Shown: piece after piece, positions 25,670-34,827 of the stretch
Position numbering within the stretch: position 1 is the first letter of the stretch
Layout: the number at the start of each line of letters is the position of its first letter
Assembly: GCF_003096715.1 (NCBI RefSeq)
Contig: NZ_QEOL01000009.1
Location: forward strand, 62,001 to 126,000
DNA from: Paraburkholderia silvatlantica
GTDB lineage: Bacteria; Pseudomonadota; Gammaproteobacteria; Burkholderiales; Burkholderiaceae
Length of the DNA stretch: 64,000 bases
Direction of reading: 5' to 3'
Notes under the pieces: generated by a model
Told to the model about the DNA's origin: nothing
Database searches by the model: none
The model's input: the letters and a program-made list of their open reading frames with translations, nothing else
Translations under genes and position numbers: made by a program

Positions 25670-27709
25670 ATGGGCTTGAGAATTGGAGTCGACATCGGCG
25701 GATCGTTCACGGATTTCGCCGTGCTGGACGAGGCAACGCGCACCACGCGCACGCTCAAAGTATTTTCGCGACCGGACTCGCCCGGCAGCGAAGTGATCGA
25801 CGGGATGCAGGGACTGCGCGAGCGTTTCGGCATCGATCCGCACGACGTCGCGTATTTCACGCACGGCACCACGGTCGGCGTGAACGCGGTGGTGATGCGC
25901 AAAGGTCTGCGCCTCGCACTCGTCACTACGCGCAATTTCGAGGACGTGCTCGACATTGCGCGCCTGAAGATTCCCGACATGTATCACCTGATGTCGCGCC
26001 GGCCCGAACCGCTCATCACGCGCGATCGCGTGTTCGGCGTCGATGGCCGCATGCGTCCGGACGGCACCGAAGAAGCGCCGGTCGACGAAGCCAGCGTGCT
26101 GGCCGCGCTCGCCGCGCTGCAGGCCGCGAAGTGCGAAGGCGTCGTGATCTCGCTGCTGCATTCGTATCGCAATCCGGCGCACGAACAGCAGGTCAAGGCG
26201 ATCATCGAGAAAGCCGCGCCCGGTTTCTTCGTGTCGTGCTCGCACGAAGTCTGGCCGATCATCCGCGAATACGAACGCACCGTGACCGCGACGATCGGCG
26301 GCTACGTGCAGCCGCGCGTGTCGGATTACCTGACGCGTCTGCAGGCCGCGCTCGCCGAAAGCGGCGTCGGCGCGGATCTCAAGGTGACCAAGTCGAACGG
26401 CGGCGTGATGAGCGCCGAGAACGGCAAAAGCAACTGCGTGCAGATGATCCTGTCGGGCACCGCGGCGGGCGTGATCGGCGCGTCGTATCTGGCGGGCATG
26501 TGCAAAATCAAGGACTGCATGAGCCTCGACATCGGCGGCACCACGGCCGACGTCGCGCTGATCGTCGACGGCAAGCCGCAGTACGCGACCGGCGAGTACA
26601 TCGGCGATTTCCAGATCCATATTCCGTCGGTGTCCGTATCGTCGATCGGCGACGGCGGCGGCTCGATTGCGTGGGTCGACGATTTCGGCGTACTGAAGGT
26701 CGGCCCGGAAAGCGCCGGCTCGAATCCAGGTCCGGTGTGTTACGGCCGCGGCGGCACGCGCCCGACCATCACCGACGCGTTCGCCGTGATCGGCGTGCTG
26801 GGCCGCGCATCGCTCGGCTACAACGCGGTGAAAGTCGACGTCGACGCCAGCCGCCGCGCGATCGAACCGCTCGCGCAACGCCTCGGCATGGACGTTCACC
26901 AGACCGCTTCGGCGATCATCGACGTCGCCGTGTCCGGCATGTACGGCGGCGTGAGCCGCATCGTATCGCGCTTCGGCATCGATCCGCGCACCTTCTCGCT
27001 GATGCCGTTCGGCGGCGCGGGTCCGATGCTCGGCGGCTTCCTCGCGCGCGCGCTCAACATGAAGCATCTGATCGTGCCGACCACGCCGGGCGTGCTGAGC
27101 GCGCTGGGCGGTTTGATCGCCGATACCAAGAACGACTTCGTGCGCACCACGTATTACCCGCTCGACGCGGCCTCGCTCGACAAGCTGACCGGCGATCTCG
27201 CCATACTCGAGCAGCAGGCGCGCGAGTGGATCGTCAAGGAAACCGGCTCGGACGCGGGCGCGGAAATGTCGGTGTCGGCCGACATGCGCTATCGCGGCCA
27301 GTCGTTCGAAGTCGATACCCCACTCGATCCGCAATCGATCCGCAACGGCGACATGGCGACCATCGCCGACGCCTTCCATCGCGAGCATCACCGCCTGTAC
27401 GGCCACAGCGACGCCGCGTCGCCCGTGCAGGTCGTGGCACTGCGTCTCGTGATCAGCCTGCCGACGCCGAAGCCGGAAATGCCGAAGATCGCGAGAGGAG
27501 AAGGCGCGCCGAAAGCCGAGGCCATGATCGACGTCTATCTGGACGGCGAATGGCGCATCGTGCCGCTCTATCACCGCTCGGTGTTCCTCGCCGGCCAACG
27601 TTTCGACGGCCCCGCGATCATCGCGCAGGACGACACGACCACTTGCGTGCTGCCCGGCTGCGAAGCGGTCGTCGATGAATACGGCAACTTGCTGCTGTCG
27701 GCGCAATGA
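25670..27709 (+). CDS. hyuA: HyuA-type ATP-dependent amidohydrolase subunit (hydantoinase/5-oxoprolinase A)
   Basis: Protein of 679 residues of the hydantoinase A/oxoprolinase family. The ASKHA ATP-binding fold is visible: phosphate-1 motif GVDIGGSFTDFAVLDE, HGTTVGVNAVVMRKG, SLDIGGTTADVALIVDGKP and FGGAGPMLGG. A gaggaagg ribosome site precedes the ATG. With the B subunit it hydrolyses cyclic amides at the cost of ATP; family members act on 5-oxoproline, N-methylhydantoin, caprolactam or valerolactam, and others carboxylate acetone or acetophenone. The transporter context favours an imported amide. The real substrate cannot be read from sequence. Confidence 0.93.
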   Translation: MGLRIGVDIGGSFTDFAVLDEATRTTRTLKVFSRPDSPGSEVIDGMQGLRERFGIDPHDVAYFTHGTTVGVNAVVMRKGLRLALVTTRNFEDVLDIARLKIPDMYHLMSRRPEPLITRDRVFGVDGRMRPDGTEEAPVDEASVLAALAALQAAKCEGVVISLLHSYRNPAHEQQVKAIIEKAAPGFFVSCSHEVWPIIREYERTVTATIGGYVQPRVSDYLTRLQAALAESGVGADLKVTKSNGGVMSAENGKSNCVQMILSGTAAGVIGASYLAGMCKIKDCMSLDIGGTTADVALIVDGKPQYATGEYIGDFQIHIPSVSVSSIGDGGGSIAWVDDFGVLKVGPESAGSNPGPVCYGRGGTRPTITDAFAVIGVLGRASLGYNAVKVDVDASRRAIEPLAQRLGMDVHQTASAIIDVAVSGMYGGVSRIVSRFGIDPRTFSLMPFGGAGPMLGGFLARALNMKHLIVPTTPGVLSALGGLIADTKNDFVRTTYYPLDAASLDKLTGDLAILEQQAREWIVKETGSDAGAEMSVSADMRYRGQSFEVDTPLDPQSIRNGDMATIADAFHREHHRLYGHSDAASPVQVVALRLVISLPTPKPEMPKIARGEGAPKAEAMIDVYLDGEWRIVPLYHRSVFLAGQRFDGPAIIAQDDTTTCVLPGCEAVVDEYGNLLLSAQ

Positions 27710-27738
27710 GCGCGCAGCGATCCACGAAGGACCAGACA

Positions 27739-29748
27739 ATGACATTCAACCGCTCCGCCCTGCAGATTTTCGCCAACTACTGCGTGGCGGCTGCCGAAAG
27801 CATGGCGCACACGCTGATGCGCACCGCGCACTCGGCCTTCGTGAAGGAAACCGAGGACTTCTCCTGCACGATCATGACACCCGAAGGGCTGACGTTCGCG
27901 TCGCCGAAGACGCTCGGCGCGACGTGGTACCCGGGGCTCGATTTCGGCTCGGTGATCGAAGCGATCGATCATTACGAACCCGGCGACATCGGCATGACCA
28001 ACGATGCGTACAGCGGCTACGTCGCGACGCACACGCCCGACGTCATGATGTGGAAGCCGGTGTTCCATAACGGCGAGATCGTCTGTTACGTCGGCGGCCA
28101 CATCCATAACACCGACATGGGCGGTGCGGTGCCCGCCTCGCTGTCGCGCACGCTCACCGAGATCTATCAGGAAGGCATCCGCTGGGCGCCGACCAAAATC
28201 ATGCGCAAAGGCGTGCTCGACGAAACGCTGCTCGATCACATGGCGATCAACGTGCGCGCCCCCGAGCAGAACCGCGGCGACCTGAAGGCGCAGATCGCCA
28301 TGCTGATGACCGGCGAGCGGCGCGTGCTCGAGATCATCGAGCGCTTCGGCGTCGAAGACTTCAAAGCCGGCATGTACGCGATGATCGATTACTCGGAAGA
28401 ACAGGCGCGCGCCATCGTCGCCGCGATGCCGGACGGCGAGTACTTCTTCGCCGAATACGCCGACGAGGACTCGGTGAACGGCAAGCCGCTGCGCGTCGCG
28501 CTGAATCTGAAGGTCGAAGGCGAATCGCTGGTGCTCGATTTCACGGGCAGCGATCCGCAGCTCAACTCGTCGCTGAACATGCCGACCGGCGGCAAGGAGC
28601 GCCACGTGCTCGCGCTGGTCGGGCTGAATTACGTGCTCTATTCGCTGCATCCGGATCTGCTGCTCAACGCCGGCATGCTGAAGGTCGCGCGCTGCGTGCT
28701 GCCGGAAGGCACGATCATGAACTGCGTGCCGCCCGCCGCCGTCGGCATGCGCAGTCTCACCTGCAAGGTCGCGCAGAACGTCACTTTCGGGGCGTTCTCG
28801 ATGGTCTGTCCGGAGCGGCTGCCCGCGTGCCCGGCCGGCGGCATGTCGATTCTCAACGTGCGTACCGTCGATAGCGACGGCCGCACCGTCATTGCGGCGA
28901 TCGGGCCGGTCGGCGGCGGCGCGGGCGGCATGATCAGCGCGGACGGCTCGGACGCGTCGGGCGCGAACGTCGCGTTCCTGCGCAACACGCCGGTCGAGAT
29001 CAACGAAGCCGAAGTGCCGATCCGCATCCTCAAGTACGGCATGGTGCCGGGCAGCGCGGGCGCGGGCCGCCATCGCGGCGGCCTCGGCACGGTCATGGAG
29101 TTCCGCGTGTTTTCGCCGGGCACGCTGGTCACCGCGCGCAACCGGGACCGGTCGCGCTTCGCGTCGTGGGGCGTGCTGGGCGGCAAGGCAGGATCGAATT
29201 CGCGCTTCACGCGCAACCCGGGCACGGAGCATGAGGAAAACCTCGGCGTCACCGATCTGGTCGTCTGCGGTCCCGGCGACGTGATCCGCCTCGAAGGCTG
29301 CGGTGGCGGCGGTTACGGCAATCCGTACGAGCGCGATCCGCAGAGGGTTGCCACCGACGTAAAGCGCGGCTATCTGAGCGAAGCCGAAGCGCTGGCACAG
29401 TACGGGGTGGTGCTGAACGCCGGCGAAGTCGATGCGGCGGCAACCGCCGCGAAACGCACCGCGCTTGCCGCCGACGCACCGAATGCGGCGGTCGAGCATT
29501 TCGACTACGGCGCTGCGCGCAGCAGTTACGAAGCGCGCTGGACCCGCGAGCGTTACGCGGTGCTCACCGAGATCCTCGCAGCCGCGCCGGTCGTGTGGCG
29601 TCACTTCCTCAAGCACAGGATCTTCGACGCGTTCGATGCATGGGAGGCCGACGGCCGGCTGCAACCGGGCGCTCAGGTGATCCACGAGATTTTCCGCGAG
29701 GTCGCGGCGAAGTATCCGCAGTTGCTCGAAGCGCAGCGCGCGGCCTGA
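27739..29748 (+). CDS. hyuB: HyuB-type amidohydrolase subunit with C-terminal extension
   Basis: Protein of 669 residues of the hydantoinase B/oxoprolinase family, partner of HyuA. Landmarks: AESMAHTLMRTAHSAFVKET (quoted to 20), FVGGHIHNTDMGG-like segment (YVGGHIHNTDMGGAVPASLS), PAGGMSILNVRTVDSDG and GCGGGGYGNPYERDP near residue 530. The usual family ending is reached near residue 580, but about 87 further residues follow (from about 29485, AAVEHFDYGAARSSYEARWT onward), an uncommon tail. I chose the ATG at 27739 with gaagga upstream; an ATG at 27706 overlapping the hyuA stop (ATGA) would add 11 residues. Confidence 0.92.
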   Translation: MTFNRSALQIFANYCVAAAESMAHTLMRTAHSAFVKETEDFSCTIMTPEGLTFASPKTLGATWYPGLDFGSVIEAIDHYEPGDIGMTNDAYSGYVATHTPDVMMWKPVFHNGEIVCYVGGHIHNTDMGGAVPASLSRTLTEIYQEGIRWAPTKIMRKGVLDETLLDHMAINVRAPEQNRGDLKAQIAMLMTGERRVLEIIERFGVEDFKAGMYAMIDYSEEQARAIVAAMPDGEYFFAEYADEDSVNGKPLRVALNLKVEGESLVLDFTGSDPQLNSSLNMPTGGKERHVLALVGLNYVLYSLHPDLLLNAGMLKVARCVLPEGTIMNCVPPAAVGMRSLTCKVAQNVTFGAFSMVCPERLPACPAGGMSILNVRTVDSDGRTVIAAIGPVGGGAGGMISADGSDASGANVAFLRNTPVEINEAEVPIRILKYGMVPGSAGAGRHRGGLGTVMEFRVFSPGTLVTARNRDRSRFASWGVLGGKAGSNSRFTRNPGTEHEENLGVTDLVVCGPGDVIRLEGCGGGGYGNPYERDPQRVATDVKRGYLSEAEALAQYGVVLNAGEVDAAATAAKRTALAADAPNAAVEHFDYGAARSSYEARWTRERYAVLTEILAAAPVVWRHFLKHRIFDAFDAWEADGRLQPGAQVIHEIFREVAAKYPQLLEAQRAA

Positions 29749-29783
29749 CGCCCGGCCCCGCCGCGTCGAGTCTCCATGTCAAT

Positions 29784-29810
29784 CACGTCACTCACGTCAC
29801 TCACGTCACT
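29784..29810 (+). repeat. Three tandem 9-bp repeats before the transporter ATPase gene
   Basis: CACGTCACT is repeated three times without error at 29784, 29793 and 29802, ending 12 bp before the next ATG and just before its gaggtg ribosome site. Slippage here would change leader length in steps of nine without shifting frame. It could also bind a regulator. Confidence 0.8.
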
Positions 29811-29822
29811 CGAGGTGAAGCG

Positions 29823-31004
29823 ATGTTGCAATCCGCCAACCCGCTCCCCGCAACTGCGGTGAACGCCGATGCGCCCGCCGTGCCGTCGCGCTCGCAGCCG
29901 TTGTCGCTCGACGGCATCAGCAAGCGCTTCGGCGCGATCACCGCGCTGGAACAGCTGTCGCTGGAAGTGCGCGCGGGCGAACTGGTCGCGCTGCTCGGTC
30001 CGTCCGGTTGCGGCAAGACCACGACGCTACGCCTCATCGCCGGATTCGAGTTCCCCGATACCGGCGCGATCCGGATCGCCGGACGCGACGTGACGAATCT
30101 GCCGCCCAACAAACGCGGGCTCGGCATGGTGTTCCAGAACTACAGCCTGTTTCCGCATCTGACCGTGGCGGAGAACATCGCGTTCGGGCTGCGCATGGCA
30201 GGCGTGCCGAAACGCGATCGCGGCGCGCACGTCGCGCGCATGCTCGACATGATCCGCCTGCCCGCCTTCGGCGATCGACGCATCGCCCAGATGTCGGGCG
30301 GTCAGCAGCAGCGCGTCGCGCTGGCCCGCGCGATCGTCACGAATCCGTCGGTGCTGCTGCTCGACGAGCCGCTCGGCGCGCTCGACAAGAACCTGCGCGA
30401 GAACATGCAGTTCGAACTGAAGTCGCTGCAAAGCCGGCTCGGCATCACCAGCGTGATGGTCACGCACGATCAGGAAGAAGCGCTCACGATGAGCGATCGC
30501 GTCGTCGTGATGAACCACGGGCGCATCCTGCAGTCCGGCACACCGAACGAGGTCTACGACCGGCCACGCACGCGTTTCGTCGCCGAATTTCTCGGCGCGG
30601 CCAACATCCTGCCGTTTTTGGTGCTGCGCGGCGAAGCGAACTGGCTCGAGGTGTCGATCGGCGAGCCGCGCAGCCCGGCGCCGGCGCGCTGCCGCGTCGC
30701 GCATGCGCTGCCCCGCCCGCTCGCGCCCGGCGCGGCCGGCGAGCTCGCGGTGCGCCCCGAAAAGCTGCGCCTCGCCAACCCACGTCCGGACGACATCCGT
30801 TTCGACGGCGTGGTCGCCGCGCGCGTGTTCCGCGGATCGCAGCATGCCTATCGCATCGACGTGCCCGCGCTCGGCCAGACACTCGGCGTCTATCAGCAAG
30901 CCACCGCCGCCGCACTCGAACCGGGTCACGCGGCCAGCGTCTTCGTCTGTCCCGACGATCTGGTCGTGCTCGAAGCCGAACCACAGGGCGCAGACGCGCG
31001 ATGA
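29823..31004 (+). CDS. ABC transporter ATPase, spermidine/putrescine type (PotA-like)
   Basis: Cytosolic ATPase of 393 residues. It has Walker A LLGPSGCGKTTTLRLIAG, Q-loop GMVFQNYSLFPHLTV, signature MSGGQQQRVALARAI, Walker B VLLLDEPLGALD and the switch His in VMVTHDQEEALTMSD. A C-terminal TOBE regulatory domain occupies about residues 285-390. The ATG at 29823 has gaggtgaag upstream; longer frames run into hyuB. It overlaps the next permease by an ATGA junction. It energises uptake through the permeases at 31001 and 31888. Confidence 0.95.
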   Translation: MLQSANPLPATAVNADAPAVPSRSQPLSLDGISKRFGAITALEQLSLEVRAGELVALLGPSGCGKTTTLRLIAGFEFPDTGAIRIAGRDVTNLPPNKRGLGMVFQNYSLFPHLTVAENIAFGLRMAGVPKRDRGAHVARMLDMIRLPAFGDRRIAQMSGGQQQRVALARAIVTNPSVLLLDEPLGALDKNLRENMQFELKSLQSRLGITSVMVTHDQEEALTMSDRVVVMNHGRILQSGTPNEVYDRPRTRFVAEFLGAANILPFLVLRGEANWLEVSIGEPRSPAPARCRVAHALPRPLAPGAAGELAVRPEKLRLANPRPDDIRFDGVVAARVFRGSQHAYRIDVPALGQTLGVYQQATAAALEPGHAASVFVCPDDLVVLEAEPQGADAR

Positions 31005-31891
31005 GCTCACTCACCACACTGCCGCGCGCGACGCGGCGCCCGCGCCAGTGGATCTCGCCATATCTCGTGCTGTGCGCGCCCGCGCTCGTCGTGCTGGCGA
31101 TCTTCTTCGGCATGCCGCTGTATGAAAACGCGCTGCGCAGCGTCGGCATTTCGGCGATTCCGGGCGCGCACCCGGCGTTCACGCTCGCCTATTACCGCAA
31201 GCTTTTCACCGATCCGTACTACGTCGGCATCATGTTCGAGACGCTGAAGGTCAGCGTGCTGACGACCTTCTGGTGTCTGATCGTCGGCTATCCGGTCGCC
31301 TACTTCATGGTGCGGCGCGCGGGACGTCTCGCCGGCCCGCTGATGTTCGTGCTGATCATGCCGCTTCTCACGTCGATCATCATGCGCACGTTCGGCTGGA
31401 ATGTCCTGCTCGCGCGCCACGGCCTGGTCAACGACGCGCTGCTCGCGCTCGGCGTCATCGACGCGCCGCTGCGCATGACCCAAAGCCCTGCGATCGTCTA
31501 TCTCGGCAACGTCCACGTGATGGTGTCGTTCATGGTGCTGTCGATCATTCCGGTGCTGCGTTCGGTCGACCGGCGTCTCGAGGAATCCGCCCGCGTGCTC
31601 GGCGCGGGCGCATGGCGCGCGTTTTTTCTCGTCACGCTGCCGCTGTCGGTCGAAGGGATCGTCACCGGCTGCCTCATCGTGTTCATGATCGTCAACGGCA
31701 GCTTCATCGGCTCGCTGCTGCTCGGCGGCGGCACGGTCGTCACGCTGCCGCTGCTGATCTTCCAGCAGTTCAGCCAGTCGCAGGACATGGGACTCGCGAG
31801 CGCAATGGGCAATCTTCTGTTGATCGTCGTGCTGGTGTGTCTGTATGTGCAAGGCCGCTTCATCGGACGACGCAAGGAGGCGCGCCCATGA
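31001..31891 (+). CDS. ABC transporter permease, PotB-like
   Basis: Inner-membrane permease of 296 residues, about six helices. The N-terminal helix (ISPYLVLCAPALVVLAIFFG) and the EAA loop ESARVLGAGAWRAFFLVTLP identify a spermidine/putrescine or iron-type permease. The start ATG overlaps the ATPase stop and the end overlaps the next permease start, both by 4 bp, so the three proteins are made in tight ratio. It is the first of two permeases forming the channel. Confidence 0.95.
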   Translation: MSSLTTLPRATRRPRQWISPYLVLCAPALVVLAIFFGMPLYENALRSVGISAIPGAHPAFTLAYYRKLFTDPYYVGIMFETLKVSVLTTFWCLIVGYPVAYFMVRRAGRLAGPLMFVLIMPLLTSIIMRTFGWNVLLARHGLVNDALLALGVIDAPLRMTQSPAIVYLGNVHVMVSFMVLSIIPVLRSVDRRLEESARVLGAGAWRAFFLVTLPLSVEGIVTGCLIVFMIVNGSFIGSLLLGGGTVVTLPLLIFQQFSQSQDMGLASAMGNLLLIVVLVCLYVQGRFIGRRKEARP

Positions 31892-32721
31892 GTCTGACCG
31901 TTCAACAACCGTCGAGCGGCGGCTCGCGCGTCGCCGACAGGCTCGGTAACGGCGCCGCGACGCTGTATATCGCGCTGTTCGTCGTGTTCCTGCTCGCGCC
32001 GATCGTGATCGTCGTGCTGGCGTCGTTTACGCCGGGCGAATCGGTCGCGGTGCCGGTCGGCGGCGTATCGTTGCGCTGGTACCGGCGCTTTCTCGAATAC
32101 AAGCCGTTCACCGATTCGCTGATCACCAGTCTGATCGTCGCGGGCGTCGCAACCGTGTTCGCGATCCTGCTGGCCGTGCCAGCCGCGCTCGGCCTCGCCC
32201 ACTCGCGCTCGCGGCTGGCCAATCTCGCGTCGTCGTTCCTGCTGTCGCCGATCGCGGTGCCGCCGCTCGTCGTCGGTCTGTCGTCGCTGTACTACCTGTC
32301 GGAGCTCGGCATCAGCGATTCGTTCGCCGCGTTGCTGATCACGCATACCTGCGTGTCGGTGCCGTACGTGCTGCGCACCACGATCGCGGCATGCAGGAAC
32401 CTCAATCCCGGCTACGGCGAAGCGGCATCGGTGCTCGGCGCGAGTGTGTGGCGGCGCTTCTGGCACGTGACCATGCCGCTGATCTCGCCGGGCATTTTCG
32501 CGGGCGCGCTGTTCTCGGTGCTGGTGTCGCTCGACAACCTCGGCGTGTCCTACTTCTTCGGCAGCGCCAACACCACGACGCTGCCCGTCGTGATGCTGTC
32601 GTACCTGCAGAACCAGTTCGATCCGTCGATTGCCGCGATCAGTACGGTGCAGATGCTGATCGCGATCGGATTCCTGCTGGCGGTGGAAAAAATTTATGGC
32701 TTGCGAACGATGAATCGATAG
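31888..32721 (+). CDS. ABC transporter permease, PotC-like
   Basis: Inner-membrane permease of 277 residues, second channel subunit. It has the typical N-terminus (TLYIALFVVFLLAPIVIVVL) and PGESVAVPVGGVSLRWYRRF, and the EAA loop GEAASVLGASVWRRFWHVTM followed by PLISPGIFAGALFSVLVSLD. An aaggagg ribosome site lies upstream. It ends the binding-protein/Hyu/transporter operon; no clear terminator was seen in the 150 bp before the MFS gene. Confidence 0.95.
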   Translation: MSLTVQQPSSGGSRVADRLGNGAATLYIALFVVFLLAPIVIVVLASFTPGESVAVPVGGVSLRWYRRFLEYKPFTDSLITSLIVAGVATVFAILLAVPAALGLAHSRSRLANLASSFLLSPIAVPPLVVGLSSLYYLSELGISDSFAALLITHTCVSVPYVLRTTIAACRNLNPGYGEAASVLGASVWRRFWHVTMPLISPGIFAGALFSVLVSLDNLGVSYFFGSANTTTLPVVMLSYLQNQFDPSIAAISTVQMLIAIGFLLAVEKIYGLRTMNR

Positions 32722-32871
32722 ATACGAAAGGGACCTGGCAGATCGACGAAGCGATCCGGAATCTCGAACGATCACGAAAGCTGTAAACTGCATGTCCCCT
32801 AATGCACTTTCAGCCGCGCGATTCGAAGATTTCGCGCGCCATAGCGCAAACCAGCAAGGAAGATACTGCTC

Positions 32872-34314
32872 GTGACTGGCCGCTTCAGTTTCAACTGGAA
32901 GAACTTCGATCCTTCCTCGCCGGATTCCGTCGCTGTCGTCTCAACCCTCATCGTTGCGTGCGCCTTCTTCATGGAAGCGATAGACGCGAACATCATCGTC
33001 ACGGCACTGCCCGCCATGGCGCGCGGCTTCGGCAAAGATCCCGTCGCGCTGAAAATCGCCGTAACCAGCTATGTCGTCAGCCTCGGCGTGTTCATTCCGG
33101 TTTGCGGCTGGCTCGCCGATCGCTTCAGCGCGCGCGCCGTGTTCCGCACCGCCATCGGCATTTTTGTCGCCGGTTCGCTGATGTGCGCCGCCTCGCCGTC
33201 GCTGCATCTGTTCACATTCGCGCGCTTCATACAAGGCATCGGCGGCGCGTTGATGGTACCGGTGGGCCGCATTATCGTCGTACGGGCCGTGCCGAAGCAC
33301 CTGTTCATTCGCGCAATGAACTATCTGAGCATCACATGGGTCGTCGGCCCTATCCTCGCGCCGCTGCTCGGCGGATTTATCGCTACCTATCTGCACTGGC
33401 GGATGATGTTCCTCATCAACGTGCCTGTCGGCATCCTGGGCATTTACCTGTCGGGGAACTACATCGCCAATACGAAAGAAGCGCATCCTGGCGCCTTCGA
33501 CTGGGCTGGCTCTGTGCTGTCTGCATCAGGCGCGACTCTCGTGCTGCTGGGGCTGTCGCTGGTCGGCAGCGGCATCATCGAGGATTTCACGGCTTGGGAG
33601 ATGTTCATCGCCGGCGCGATCCTGCTTGCGATCTACGTCCTGCATGCGCGGCGGGCGACGCATCCTGTGCTCGATCTGCGTTTCTTCGACATTCCGACCT
33701 TTCGCGCGAGCGTGCTCGGCGGATCGCTGTTCCGCATCGGATGCGGCGCGATACCGTTCCTGCTGCCGTTATCGCTTCAGGTCGGTCTGGGGAAATCGGC
33801 GTTCGAATCGGGGCTCATCACCTGCGCAACGGCTTTCGGCAGCCTGTTCATGCGACCGCTGATGTCGATGACGCTGCGCCGCTTCGGATTCCGGCAAGTC
33901 CTTCTCTACAACGCGGTGTTTTCGGCGATCACCACGTCGCTCTGCGCATTCTTCACGCCCGGATCTTCGACGCTGACGATCTGGCTGATCGTCCTCGTCG
34001 GCGGCTTCTTTTCCGCCCTGCAGTTCTCGAGCCTCAACTCGATGCTTTATGCGGATATTCCGGGCGCGAGCGTGGGCCGCGCGACGAGTCTCGGCAGCGT
34101 CGTACAGCAGGTGTCACTGGGGCTTGCGGTCGCGGTCAGTGGCATCGTGCTGCAGATTTCCCGTGCGCTCCACGGCCACGCGCAAGTCGAAGCATCGGAC
34201 TTCTGGCCCGCCTTTCTGATCGCCGGACTCTTTGCGCTCGGTTCAATCCCGCTGATTTACCGGCTGCCGGCGAATGCGGGCGATGAGATGGCCCGCGCAA
34301 AGGCGAAATCTTGA
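32872..34314 (+). CDS. MFS drug exporter, DHA2 (EmrB/QacA-like) family
   Basis: Inner-membrane transporter of 480 residues with about 14 hydrophobic segments. Motifs: ACAFFMEAIDANIIVTALPA in helix 1 (motif D1), GWLADRFSARAVFRTAIGIF (motif A), RFIQGIGGALMVPVGRIIVV (motif B) and the antiporter motif C region VVGPILAPLLGGFIATYLHW. It starts at a GTG (32872) with aaggaag upstream. DHA2 members expel drugs or dyes in exchange for protons. It is separated by 150 bp from the Hyu operon and may be independent. Substrate is unknown; no local regulator is adjacent. Confidence 0.94.
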   Translation: MTGRFSFNWKNFDPSSPDSVAVVSTLIVACAFFMEAIDANIIVTALPAMARGFGKDPVALKIAVTSYVVSLGVFIPVCGWLADRFSARAVFRTAIGIFVAGSLMCAASPSLHLFTFARFIQGIGGALMVPVGRIIVVRAVPKHLFIRAMNYLSITWVVGPILAPLLGGFIATYLHWRMMFLINVPVGILGIYLSGNYIANTKEAHPGAFDWAGSVLSASGATLVLLGLSLVGSGIIEDFTAWEMFIAGAILLAIYVLHARRATHPVLDLRFFDIPTFRASVLGGSLFRIGCGAIPFLLPLSLQVGLGKSAFESGLITCATAFGSLFMRPLMSMTLRRFGFRQVLLYNAVFSAITTSLCAFFTPGSSTLTIWLIVLVGGFFSALQFSSLNSMLYADIPGASVGRATSLGSVVQQVSLGLAVAVSGIVLQISRALHGHAQVEASDFWPAFLIAGLFALGSIPLIYRLPANAGDEMARAKAKS

Positions 34315-34827
34315 GCCTGGCACGATCGAGAATTTGCAGGCCGAGGTTAAAGGAAATAAATCTCGACTCCTGCTCCATATTTCCATTCTTGAAGGCGTTA
34401 AACAGGGAGTCGCGAGAACTGGTCTCACTCGGGGAACGGGCCAGCCCCTCGCGTTTAGCACCATTCGGTGCTCACCATGATCCAGCAAAGCCTGCGCCGC
34501 CAGGCGCCTGCTGACGTGACGCTGTATGAGGTCTCGTGGTTCAGTTAGTGTACGGCGCTCTGAGCCGCATGGCATCGGGTCAACCTGAGACCCCTCGCGG
34601 AGAACTCCCACGTTGTTGCGTTCGAGCGCCGCGTTGCAGACATCGGCGGAATGCCGATAGCCGCTGCATGGCGCGCCCCCGGACCTCAAACCGTCTTCAG
34701 CATCCCGCCCGTCACCACGGCTACCTTGCCACACAGTTTCAGATCCATCGAGTGTCTCCTGTATCGCGCCCCGTCAGTGCTGCCGGAGTCGGTCTTCTTC
34801 GGATTCGCGGGCGCTGCGCGCGAGCGT
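34315..34827. other. Gene-free junction between two clusters (rearrangement scar)
   Basis: This 513-bp stretch has no credible intact gene. Short open frames in it lack family features and have no ribosome site. It contains only the 20-codon start of an SDR gene (34686-34748). The composition at 34320-34420 is less GC-rich than the flanks. It may contain old insertion-sequence sequence that I could not identify. Confidence 0.5.
34686..34748 (-). pseudogene. Truncated 5' end of a short-chain dehydrogenase gene
   Basis: From an ATG at 34748 with an aggaga ribosome site, the - strand reads MDLKLCGKVAVVTGG, the start of an SDR Rossmann fold, then loses similarity at once and stops after 20 codons (MLKTV stop). 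SDR proteins normally continue with a GxxxGIG loop here. The rest of the gene is absent, so a deletion or insertion joined unrelated DNA right after the TGG codon. Confidence 0.65.
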
